Source of the DNA: Candidatus Mediterraneibacter surreyensis
GTDB lineage: Bacteria; Bacillota; Clostridia; Lachnospirales; Lachnospiraceae
Length of the DNA stretch: 58,948 bases
Reading direction: 5' to 3'
NCBI GenBank assembly: GCA_019118885.1
Contig: DWYB01000090.1
Location: 1-58,948, forward strand
Shown: positions 7,981 to 15,340 of the stretch, piece after piece
Layout of the letters: every line of letters begins with the position of its first letter
Numbering within the stretch: the stretch's first letter is position 1
Position numbers and translations under genes: made by a program
The notes under the pieces: model-generated
Seen by the model: only the letters and a program-made list of their open reading frames with translations
The model's database searches: none
What the model was told of the DNA's origin: nothing

Positions 7981-8046
7981 CGAGGGAATCCGTGTTCCGG
8001 AGTGAGAGGATGCCAGTAAGCATCGACCGTTATGTATACAGGAGGG
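7981..8046 (+). promoter_or_regulatory. TPP-riboswitch-like half aptamer upstream of thiW
   Basis: The stretch holds a small hairpin TCCG-TGTTC-CGGA (7989-8001) and then GTGAGAGGATGCC and GCATCGACC. This matches, base for base at TGAGAGGA and TCGACC, the P2/J2-3/P3 arm of the complete TPP riboswitch at 8797. The second arm (CCTGAT...AATGCCAACG) is absent: after GACC the sequence goes straight to GTTATGTATA and the AGGAGGG ribosome binding site of thiW. The gene downstream is a thiamine-pathway transporter, which supports a TPP-related origin. Whether it binds anything is unknown. Confidence 0.5.
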
Positions 8047-8052
8047 AAAGAC

Positions 8053-8583
8053 ATGAAACATGTCAACGTAAGGAAACTTGCCCTCGCAGGGATACTGGTA
8101 GCGGTTGGTATCGTATGTTCACCGCTGTCAATTCCGGTGGGAGCATCTAAATGCGCTCCGGTCCAGCACTTTATCAATATTCTCGGGGGAGTGTTCTTGG
8201 GACCAGGCTATGCGGTGGGTATGGCGTTTGTGACCAGCCTTTTAAGAAATCTGATGGGAACCGGCACACTGCTTGCATTCCCGGGTTCTATGTGCGGAGC
8301 ATTTCTGTGCGGCATGCTGTATAAGTACGGAAAACATCTTCCGTTTGCCTATGCAGGAGAGCTGTTCGGAACATCAGTTATCGGCGGGCTTTTAAGCTAT
8401 CCGATCGCAACACTGATCATGGGAAGTGAGAGCGCAGTATTTGGGTTTGTCATTCCGTTCTTCGTTTCAAGTTGCGGAGGCACCATCATAGCGGCGGTGC
8501 TCGTAACTGCGATGAAGAAGATGAAAGTGTTTGATATTTATCTGGGAAATCTGGATGCAGAAACTCAGAAAATAAAGCACTGA
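8053..8583 (+). CDS. thiW: ThiW, ECF transporter S component for thiamine precursor
   Basis: A protein of 176 residues with about five to six membrane helices. It has the ThiW hallmarks near the N terminus (KLALAGILVAVGIVCSPLSI, PVGASKCAPVQHFINILGGV) and a conserved GTGTLLAFPGSMCGAFL segment. ThiW is thought to be the substrate-binding subunit of an energy-coupling-factor importer for the thiazole moiety (HET); the shared EcfA/A'/T module must be encoded elsewhere. The start at 8053 follows AGGAGGG by 6 bases. It is separated from thiM by 600 bp with a repeat element and a TPP riboswitch. Confidence 0.93.
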   Translation: MKHVNVRKLALAGILVAVGIVCSPLSIPVGASKCAPVQHFINILGGVFLGPGYAVGMAFVTSLLRNLMGTGTLLAFPGSMCGAFLCGMLYKYGKHLPFAYAGELFGTSVIGGLLSYPIATLIMGSESAVFGFVIPFFVSSCGGTIIAAVLVTAMKKMKVFDIYLGNLDAETQKIKH

Positions 8584-8607
8584 CGCAACATATTTGCAGA
8601 AAGGAAC

Positions 8608-8767
8608 AACAGTTCAGCCCGCGCCATTCGCAAAGACGCACTACCGTGCTTACTGCGGCGATGCCGCTTCTTTGCTCATTGACTGGCGCTCGACTCATCA
8701 GGAACGGGCCGGACTGATCCTTATGCAAGCATAAATCAGTCCAGCCATTCCTGATGGCTGAACTGTT
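8608..8767. repeat. 160-bp intergenic element with 12-bp inverted ends
   Basis: The element begins AACAGTTCAGCC and ends GGCTGAACTGTT, perfect 12-bp inverted ends. Inside is a hairpin (GGACTGAT / ATCAGTCC) enclosing TTATGC-AA-GCATAA. A 22-bp core (8716-8737) is identical to one at 34075-34096. It has no coding capacity and resembles a MITE or REP-like element. Confidence 0.75.
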
Positions 8768-8796
8768 AAAACAAGATTGTCTGAAACACATTTGAA

Positions 8797-8939
8797 AAAA
8801 CGGGGAGCTTGCGTATCAAGCAGGCTGAGAGGAAGATGAATCGCTTCGACCCGCCACCTGATTTGGGTAATGCCAACGTAGGGAACATAGATAAACTACT
8901 GATGCGGGCAAACCCTCTTGCAGGGCTTCCCGTTTTTTT
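8797..8939 (+). promoter_or_regulatory. TPP riboswitch with intrinsic terminator, thiM leader
   Basis: The aptamer (about 8800-8886) shows the canonical THI-box elements: GGGGAGC, GGCTGAGAGGA, the P3 hairpin GAAG...CTTC, CGACCC, then ACCTGATTTGGGTAATGCC and AACGTAGGGA. It is followed by a terminator, CGGG...CCCT / AGGG...CCCG (8906-8931) with T7 (8933-8939). Thiamine pyrophosphate should promote the terminator fold and switch off thiM-thiE-HAD-thiD-cytX. P1 boundaries are approximate. Confidence 0.95.
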
Positions 8940-8952
8940 GTGCGATAAGCCC

Positions 8953-9106
8953 GGCAAGCGGCTGCCGTGCTTGCACGAGCAGACATTTGCCGGGCAACGG
9001 ACAGCGAACAGCGAAGCTGAGAGCTGGCAAGAGGCAAGCGGCTGCCGTGCTTGCACGAGCAGACATTTGCCGGGCAACGGACAGCGAGCAGCGAAGCTGA
9101 GAGCTG
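8953..9106. repeat. Tandem 74-bp direct repeat between riboswitch and thiM
   Basis: Two copies, 8953-9026 and 9033-9106, are offset by exactly 80 bp and differ at one base (AACAGCG versus GAGCAGCG). Each contains short dyads such as GTGCTTGCAC. They lie downstream of the riboswitch terminator and upstream of the thiM ribosome binding site, so they are transcribed in the leader when the switch is on. Confidence 0.9.
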
Positions 9107-9181
9107 TGCGGTATCGCGGGCGGATAGGGGAACCCCTATCCGGTTATTCTTTGGAACATCCAAATGAAAGGTGGAAATACG

Positions 9182-10000
9182 ATGAGAGAATATCTGGAAA
9201 ATGTAAGAAATACAGTACCGCTGGTACATAATATTACAAACTACGTAACCGTAAATGATGTGGCGAATGTGCTTCTGGCCTGCGGCGGAAGTCCGATCAT
9301 GTCCGACGAGGCGGAGGATGTGGAGGATATCACGTCTGTCTGCGGCGGTCTTAATATCAACATCGGCACCCTTCACAAGACAAGCATTGAAGGAATGTTC
9401 CGCGCGGGAAAGAAAGCGAATGAACTTGGGCATCCCGTACTGCTTGATCCGGTGGGCGCCGGAGCCAGTGCGCTGCGCACGAATACAGCGCTGGGGCTGA
9501 TGAAAGAATTGAAATTAGCCGTGATCCGCGGAAACATATCCGAGATCAAGACACTTGCCCTTGGAAGCGGCACTACAAAGGGCGTTGATGCGGATGTGGC
9601 GGATGCAGTGACCGAGGAAAGTCTGGATGAGGCAGTGGCATTTGTGAAAAAGTTTGCGGAAGAGACAGGAACGATCATTGCCGTGACCGGAGCCATTGAT
9701 CTTGTATCTGATGGCAGGAAATGCTATGTGATCCGCAACGGAAGACCGGAGATGGGAAAGATCACCGGAACCGGATGCCAGCTCTCCGGAATGATGACCG
9801 CCTATGTGACGGCAAATCCGGACCATCCGCTGGAGGCAGCAGCGGCGGCTGTCTGTGTCATGGGACTTGCGGGCGAGATTGGCTGGAGCCGGATGCAGGA
9901 GGGAGACGGGAACGCTACATACCGTAACCGGATCATTGACGCCATCTACAACATGACGGGCGAAGAGCTCGAGAAAGGGGCAAAATATGAGATCAGATAA
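9182..10000 (+). CDS. thiM: Hydroxyethylthiazole kinase
   Basis: ThiM phosphorylates 4-methyl-5-(2-hydroxyethyl)thiazole with ATP, giving the thiazole phosphate used by ThiE. The 272-residue protein is the normal length and shows PLVHNITNYVTVNDVANVLL, GGSPIMSDEAED, LDPVGAGASALR, VIRGNISEI and the ribokinase-like anion hole/catalytic motif KITGTGCQLSGM. The ATG at 9182 follows GGTGG; an in-frame ATG 18 bases earlier overlaps that site and is unlikely. First gene after the TPP riboswitch; it overlaps thiE by 14 bp, indicating translational coupling. Confidence 0.97.
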   Translation: MREYLENVRNTVPLVHNITNYVTVNDVANVLLACGGSPIMSDEAEDVEDITSVCGGLNINIGTLHKTSIEGMFRAGKKANELGHPVLLDPVGAGASALRTNTALGLMKELKLAVIRGNISEIKTLALGSGTTKGVDADVADAVTEESLDEAVAFVKKFAEETGTIIAVTGAIDLVSDGRKCYVIRNGRPEMGKITGTGCQLSGMMTAYVTANPDHPLEAAAAAVCVMGLAGEIGWSRMQEGDGNATYRNRIIDAIYNMTGEELEKGAKYEIR

Positions 10001-10652
10001 TGAGGGAAACTGCAGGAAAGAGGAGCTGCTCCTCTATGCAGTCACAGACCGCAGCTGGCTGAACGGGGAGACTCTTTACGCTCAGGTGGAGAAAGCGTTA
10101 AAAGGCGGCGTGACTTTTGTCCAGCTCAGGGAGAAAAGCCTGGATGAGGCGGCATTTCTCGAAGAGGCGAAAGAGATCCAGAAGCTTTGTGCACAGTACC
10201 ATGTACCGTTTGTAATCAACGACAATGTAGAGATTGCCGCGCAGATAAACGCAGACGGCGTCCACGTTGGGCAGAGCGATATGGAAGCGGGAGATGTGCG
10301 CAGGAAGCTGGGCCCGGACAAGATCATCGGCGTGTCTGCCCAGACTGTAGAGCAGGCGTTAAAAGCGCAGGAACACGGGGCAGATTATCTTGGCGTGGGA
10401 GCGGTATTTCCTACAGGTTCAAAGGCTGATGCAGTGGAAGTAAGCCATGAGACAGTAAAAGCCATCTGCGAAGCCGTAGATATACCGGTTATCGCCATCG
10501 GAGGCATCACTGCCGATAATGTGGCAGAACTTTCCGGCACAGGCATCTGTGGTATTGCCGTGATCAGCGCCATCTTTGCGCAGAAAGATATCAAGGAAGC
10601 AGCGCAGCATCTGAAAAGACGTACAGAAGAGATGCTGAAAGCACAGCAGTGA
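9987..10652 (+). CDS. thiE: Thiamine-phosphate synthase
   Basis: ThiE joins HMP pyrophosphate and thiazole phosphate to make thiamine monophosphate. The 221-residue TIM barrel shows LLYAVTDRSW, VTFVQLREKSLDE, the phosphate-binding FVINDNVEIAAQINADGVHVGQSD, GVSAQTVEQA, DYLGVGAVFPTGSK and VIAIGGITADNVAEL, all diagnostic. It overlaps the end of thiM and is followed after 44 bp by a HAD phosphatase gene, in the same TPP-controlled operon. Confidence 0.97.
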   Translation: MRSDNEGNCRKEELLLYAVTDRSWLNGETLYAQVEKALKGGVTFVQLREKSLDEAAFLEEAKEIQKLCAQYHVPFVINDNVEIAAQINADGVHVGQSDMEAGDVRRKLGPDKIIGVSAQTVEQALKAQEHGADYLGVGAVFPTGSKADAVEVSHETVKAICEAVDIPVIAIGGITADNVAELSGTGICGIAVISAIFAQKDIKEAAQHLKRRTEEMLKAQQ

Positions 10653-10696
10653 AGTAAAATTCAGTAAACTGACTGTAAAAAGGAGGATTCGATAAG

Positions 10697-11356
10697 ATGA
10701 TCCGTGGAGTGATATTCGACGTGGACGGAGTATTGTTAAATTCCATGCCTGTCTGGGAAAACTTAGGAGAACTCTATCTGAACAGACTGGGAATCGAGGC
10801 GGAGAAAGGCCTCGGGGATACATTGTTTACCATGAGCCTTGAGGAGGGAGCTGCCTATCTGATTTCCCATTATCATCTTGATAAGACACCGGAGGAGATC
10901 ATAAAGGGGCTGAACCGGGAGGTACAGGACTTCTATGAAAACCGGGTTCCGCTGAAAGAGGGAGCCCGGCAGTATCTTCAGGAATTCCGGGAGAGGCAGA
11001 TTCCCATGGTAATTGCTACGTCCGGTGACAGGAAGAACGCGGAAGCCGCCCTCAAAAGGCTGAAAGTCTTTTCGTATTTTCAGGGTATTTTTACCTGCTC
11101 CGAGATCGGAAGCAGCAAGAGCCAGCCGGATATCTATTACGCCGCGGCACTGCAGATCGATACGGAACCTTCTGAGACATGGGTATTTGAAGATGCGCTT
11201 CACGCACTTCAGACTGCGAAAAGGGCGGGATTTAAGACTGTGGGAGTTTACGACAAGGCAAGCGACCGGGATCTTGCCCATATCTGGAACACGGCGGATA
11301 TCTATCTGTCCGAGTTTAAAGATTTTAATATATTCTGGAAAAGAGCGTCCGTATAA
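10697..11356 (+). CDS. HAD-family phosphatase in the thiamine operon
   Basis: A protein of 219 residues with the HAD motifs: FDVDGVLLNS (motif I; the first Asp is the nucleophile), VIATSGD (motif II), K-rich helix with SKSQPD (motif III) and VFEDALHALQTAKRAG (motif IV). The cap is of the beta-phosphoglucomutase type. Its place between thiE and thiD suggests it dephosphorylates a thiamine intermediate, perhaps thiamine phosphate to thiamine ahead of a thiamine pyrophosphokinase; this is inference from context. SD AAGGAGG. No ThiL or ThiN gene is visible in the window. Confidence 0.85.
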   Translation: MIRGVIFDVDGVLLNSMPVWENLGELYLNRLGIEAEKGLGDTLFTMSLEEGAAYLISHYHLDKTPEEIIKGLNREVQDFYENRVPLKEGARQYLQEFRERQIPMVIATSGDRKNAEAALKRLKVFSYFQGIFTCSEIGSSKSQPDIYYAAALQIDTEPSETWVFEDALHALQTAKRAGFKTVGVYDKASDRDLAHIWNTADIYLSEFKDFNIFWKRASV

Positions 11357-11503
11357 CAGCGGGCACTTTTCAGCGGCAGGCCGGGGGCACCACTTTCTGC
11401 CGCTATATAAAATTAATGCTGAGTGCATATCCGGAAAATGACGGCAGCCTTATATGGAAGACAGGGATACGCATAACACGAAAGAGGAAAGGAAGTATGA
11501 AAA

Positions 11504-12382
11504 ATGAGAACAGCATTAACAATCGCTGGCAGTGACTCCAGCGGAGGCGCCGGAATTCAGGCAGATATCAAGACAATGACCGCGAATGGCGTGTTTGCCA
11601 TGAGTGCGATCACTGCACTGACTGCACAGAATACGACCGGCGTAGCAGGAATCATGGAGGTATCTCCTGAATTTCTAAAAGAGCAGATTGACTGTATCTT
11701 TACGGATATCCGTCCGGATGCGGTCAAGATCGGAATGGTATCATCAGCAGAGCTGATCACTGCCATTGCAGAGAAACTTACGGAATATCACGCAGGGAAT
11801 ATTGTGGTCGATCCGGTTATGGTAGCCACAAGCGGGGCAAAACTGATCAGCGATGACGCGATAGATACCCTGAAAGAAAGACTGCTCCCCATGGCGGATG
11901 TTCTGACACCCAACATTCCGGAGGCAGAAGTACTCTCAGGTATGGAAATCAGAACTGAGGAAGATATGATAAAAGCCGCAGAGAAGATCAGTGAGAACTA
12001 TCACTGTGCTGTTCTCTTAAAAGGCGGACACCAGTTGAATGACGCCAATGATCTGCTCTATAGAAATGGAAGTTACCGCTGGTTCTACGGAAAGCGCATT
12101 GACAATCCGAATACTCACGGAACAGGATGCACGCTGTCCAGCGCTATTGCGTCTAATCTGGCGAAAGGGTTTGACATGGATATATCCGTAGAGAGGGCGA
12201 AAGCATATATTTCCGGTGCGCTGGGAGCTATGCTGGACCTGGGAAAGGGCAGCGGTCCGATGAACCATGCTTTTGACATTACGGGAGAATATGTAAAGAC
12301 TCCGAAAGATACAGCTAAAGAAACACCGGAAAGTACAGTGACAGAAACAGATATGCCTTCTGCCGGAAAGGAGACGGTCTAA
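11504..12382 (+). CDS. thiD: HMP/HMP-phosphate kinase
   Basis: ThiD phosphorylates hydroxymethylpyrimidine twice to HMP-PP. Motifs: ALTIAGSDSSGGAGIQADIK, MSAITALTAQNTTGV, VVDPVMVATSGAKL, LTPNIPEAEVLSG, LLKGGHQ and NTHGTGCTLSSAIASNLAKG with the catalytic GTGC. At 292 residues it is about 25 longer than usual, with a low-complexity Thr/Glu-rich tail (about 265-292). A 147-bp gap before it holds a hairpin AGCGGCAG / CTGCCGCT (11372-11404) with no T run, possibly a processing or attenuation site. The stop is one base from the cytX ATG. Confidence 0.96.
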   Translation: MRTALTIAGSDSSGGAGIQADIKTMTANGVFAMSAITALTAQNTTGVAGIMEVSPEFLKEQIDCIFTDIRPDAVKIGMVSSAELITAIAEKLTEYHAGNIVVDPVMVATSGAKLISDDAIDTLKERLLPMADVLTPNIPEAEVLSGMEIRTEEDMIKAAEKISENYHCAVLLKGGHQLNDANDLLYRNGSYRWFYGKRIDNPNTHGTGCTLSSAIASNLAKGFDMDISVERAKAYISGALGAMLDLGKGSGPMNHAFDITGEYVKTPKDTAKETPESTVTETDMPSAGKETV

Positions 12383-12383
12383 T

Positions 12384-13598
12384 ATGGAAACAAAACGTAC
12401 TTCAGTATATGAAAACGGTCTGATCTGGTTTGGCGCCGGTGTATCCATTGCCGAGATCCTGACCGGAACCTACCTTGCTCCGCTTGGATTCCAGAGAGGT
12501 CTTACAGCGGTCATCATCGGACACATTATCGGATGCTGTATGATGTTCTTTGCAGGTCTGATCGGCGCGAGAATGAGAAAGAGCGCCATGGAGACAGTGA
12601 AAATGAGCTTTGGACGCAAAGGCGGGCTGCTCTTTGCCGTACTCAATGTCCTCCAGCTTGTCGGATGGACAGCCATCATGATCTATGACGGAGCCCTTGC
12701 CGCAGACGGTATCTTCCACACCGGGGCATGGGTGTGGTGCATCGTGATCGGAGCGCTGATCGTCCTCTGGATCGCTGTCGGAGTGACCAATCTTGGCAAG
12801 ATCAATACGATTGCCATGGCAGCGCTCTTTATCCTGACCATTCTGCTGTGCAGAGTCATATTCTTCGGCGGTTCGGACGCGGGCGCGGATCTGAGCAGTG
12901 ATGCTATGAGCTTCGGCGCGGCGGTGGAACTGTCCGTGGCAATGCCGCTCTCCTGGCTGCCGGTTATCAGCGATTATACAAGAGAGGCGGAGAAACCGGT
13001 GAAGGCCACTGCGGCAAGTGTGATCGTCTACGGTCTGGTGAGTTGCTGGATGTATGTGATCGGTATGGGAGCCGCCATCTACACCGGTGAGACAGACATT
13101 GCTATAATCATGGCGAAGGCGGGGCTCGGTATTGCGGCGCTCCTGATCGTGATCTTCTCTACTGTTACGACTACGTTCCTTGACGCATATTCAGCAGGTG
13201 TGTCATCCGAGTCCATATTTGCGAAACTGAAAGGAAATCATGTGGGCATCGTGGTGACAGTCATCGGCACGATCGCGGCGATTATTTTCCCGATGGATGA
13301 TATTACAGATTTCCTATACCTTATCGGTTCTGTGTTCGCTCCAATGATCGCGGTACAGATCGCGGATGTGTTCATCCTGAGGAAAGAGAAGAAGCTGACA
13401 GACTTCGATTGGAAGAATCTGGTGATCTGGCTGATCGGATTTATCGTCTACAGGTGGTTCATGACGATCGATATACCGGTGGGAAATACACTGCCCGATA
13501 TGGCGGTGGTAATTGTGATCTGCCTGATTGTGGAAGGTGTATCTACAAAGGTGTCCGGCAGGAATGATAAAAAGAACCAAGGATCGATAAAACGTTAA
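12384..13598 (+). CDS. cytX: CytX-type NCS1 permease, putative HMP importer
   Basis: A protein of 404 residues with about 12 membrane helices of the nucleobase:cation symporter-1 family (cytosine permease-like). The helix-1 pattern is WFGAGVSIAEILTGTYLAPL; also seen are GQxxG-like LQLVGWTAIMIYDGA and SWLPVISDYTRE. CytX members sit in TPP-regulated operons and are considered hydroxymethylpyrimidine transporters, which fits a pathway lacking thiC here. It follows thiD by one base. The C-terminal tail is lysine-rich (SGRNDKKNQGSIKR). Confidence 0.93.
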   Translation: METKRTSVYENGLIWFGAGVSIAEILTGTYLAPLGFQRGLTAVIIGHIIGCCMMFFAGLIGARMRKSAMETVKMSFGRKGGLLFAVLNVLQLVGWTAIMIYDGALAADGIFHTGAWVWCIVIGALIVLWIAVGVTNLGKINTIAMAALFILTILLCRVIFFGGSDAGADLSSDAMSFGAAVELSVAMPLSWLPVISDYTREAEKPVKATAASVIVYGLVSCWMYVIGMGAAIYTGETDIAIIMAKAGLGIAALLIVIFSTVTTTFLDAYSAGVSSESIFAKLKGNHVGIVVTVIGTIAAIIFPMDDITDFLYLIGSVFAPMIAVQIADVFILRKEKKLTDFDWKNLVIWLIGFIVYRWFMTIDIPVGNTLPDMAVVIVICLIVEGVSTKVSGRNDKKNQGSIKR

Positions 13599-13746
13599 AA
13601 CCTCGCAAATACGCGGATGCAACCGCAGGTTTACATAAATTTCTTCAAATGCAACACGAACGCGCTTGTGTTTACACTGCGCATTTCCTATAATCAGGTC
13701 AGGATGAAGGCTATCTTCTATCCAGACCGGTCTTATACAAAATTGA

Positions 13747-14241
13747 TACAGGATCATCCGGACAGCCGCTGAAAGGTTTACGGTCAGGATTGTGACGGGC
13801 ATCGGTATCATCCTGGTAGGGCTTGTATTTGCAACTGTCTCGGAGGGATTCCCGGTTCCGCAGGGGTATACGGCAATGCTGTATGAGTGGAGTTTCCTTG
13901 CGTTTGCGACTGCCGGTGTGTCTGTGCTTGTCTATGCAGGACTTCAGAAAAGCAAGTATAACATTGAGGAATATAATAAGGAAAATGCTTTGGAGCGTGG
14001 TTATGAGGACTATGCTGCACGGAAGACAGAAGAGATCCTGATCAAAGGGAGAGATGCAGACAGAGGAAACCAGTTGATCGGAGTAGTGAATGCGTGCATT
14101 ATGATTTTTACAACTATTATTTTTCTGATCTGCGGACTCGGATTTAATCTGTGGGAAAAGTGCTGGATCGCCTATCCAGTGGGAGCTCTCCTTTGTGGGA
14201 TCGTTTCGATTATATTGAATTTCATATATAATCGAAAATAG
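13747..14241 (+). pseudogene. C-terminal fragment of an XRE-type membrane regulator
   Basis: The open frame follows a TGA at 13744-13746 and encodes YRIIRTAAERFTVRIVTGIG followed by membrane and soluble segments. A possible GTG start is at 13792. The pattern (VPQGYTAMLYEWSFLAFATA, GVSVLVYAGLQKSKYNIEEY, then two membrane helices near the end) matches the C-terminal membrane region of HTH-membrane regulators, but the N-terminal HTH is missing. It sits 150 bp after cytX with no clear ribosome binding site. A remnant is the simplest reading; a short standalone membrane protein of about 149 residues is possible. Confidence 0.6.
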
Positions 14242-14268
14242 CGCCTATATCCATACAGATGCGGTGAA

Positions 14269-15207
14269 TCAGGGCAGACCGCTGCCGGCGTCGTTATCTT
14301 GCTCTGGCAGAAACGGCAGCGACGGCGTTTCCCGGATAAACTGCTTTGGAGTCATGCCATACTTTTTCTTGAATTCCCGGTAGAAATACGACAGGTTGGA
14401 AAAACCGCATGACATGGAGACGTCAAGCACCGACTGGCCGCCCTGCGCTAAGCGCGAGGCGGCTTTTTCCAATCTTAGATTCTTGATGTATTCCAGGCAT
14501 GATACACCGATATATTTCTTAAAAAAGCGCATAAAATGATACTCACTGAAAAAACATAGTCTGGCGAGCTGCGGGATCGTCAGCTCCTCTGCATAGTGTT
14601 CCCCGATATATTCCAGGACCATTTTGAGTTTGGCGGTATGTTCGTCTTCAAGCTGGGGCCGGATATTCTCGGTCTGCCGGTAAGGCAGCAGGAGCGCTAC
14701 AGCATAGAGAAGCAGCGCTTTGAGCATCATTTCGTAGCCGGGGCGCTTATCACTATATGCCTGTTCCATTTCACGAAAGATCTCCAGGAGTTTAGAATGA
14801 GCCGGGTGATCTTTTTTTATGATATAAGGAAGCACCAGTGTGTGCCGGCTGATCGGATGAAGATATTTTACAGTACATATATCAGCAGAATCCGCATTGA
14901 GATAATCCATGTGAAAAACATAAGTCGTGGATGTCATTTCCGTTCCCGGGGCAGCATTGATAGAGTGGAGCTCTGCAGGAGGGATAAACAGAAGATCCCC
15001 CTCCTGTGCTTCATAAGTTTCCAGATGGATGTGATATATACAGGTTCCCCTGGTGATCAGAGTAAGTTCCGCTTCCTCATGCCAGTGGGCAGTGACTGTG
15101 GGATAAAGATCTGAAAGCATTGTAAGATACCGCTTCAACGGAAACATCTTTTCTCCATGCTGAGTCTGTTCTTTCTGCGCCGGTGACAGATCAAAAGCCG
15201 ATTTCAT
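14269..15207 (-). CDS. AraC-family regulator with cupin sensor
   Basis: A protein of 312 residues. The N-terminal cupin (AHWHEEAELTLITRGTCIYH, EAQEGDLLFIPPAELHSI) is followed by a C-terminal double helix-turn-helix (TIPQLARLCFFSEYHFMRFF, KKYIGVSCLEYIKNLRLEKA, SVLDVSMSCGFSNLSYFYRE, FKKKYGMTPKQFI). It is divergent from the GH13 alpha-glucosidase gene, 133 bp away, and is the likely activator of that gene with a sugar signal. SD GGAGGG. It converges on the 13747-14241 fragment. Confidence 0.93.
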   Translation of the reverse strand: MKSAFDLSPAQKEQTQHGEKMFPLKRYLTMLSDLYPTVTAHWHEEAELTLITRGTCIYHIHLETYEAQEGDLLFIPPAELHSINAAPGTEMTSTTYVFHMDYLNADSADICTVKYLHPISRHTLVLPYIIKKDHPAHSKLLEIFREMEQAYSDKRPGYEMMLKALLLYAVALLLPYRQTENIRPQLEDEHTAKLKMVLEYIGEHYAEELTIPQLARLCFFSEYHFMRFFKKYIGVSCLEYIKNLRLEKAASRLAQGGQSVLDVSMSCGFSNLSYFYREFKKKYGMTPKQFIRETPSLPFLPEQDNDAGSGLP

Positions 15208-15340
15208 AAAACCACCCTCCTAAAAAGCAGAATTGTGTTATTAATTCAAATAATTGTGCAAGAATTCTTTTCTCTTTAAGCCTATAATAACAGCATCATA
15301 CAAGAAAGGCAATATCCAGTAAAGAGAGGAGCGTACTTCT

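Noticed and set aside
8953-9106. The tandem repeat as a CRISPR array
   Set aside because: Only two copies of 74 bp with a 6-bp gap; no spacer-sized unique sequences and no cas gene.
13599-13790. Terminator after cytX (AAACCT ... AGGTTT)
   Set aside because: Only 6 bp of outer stem and no T tract; not convincing.
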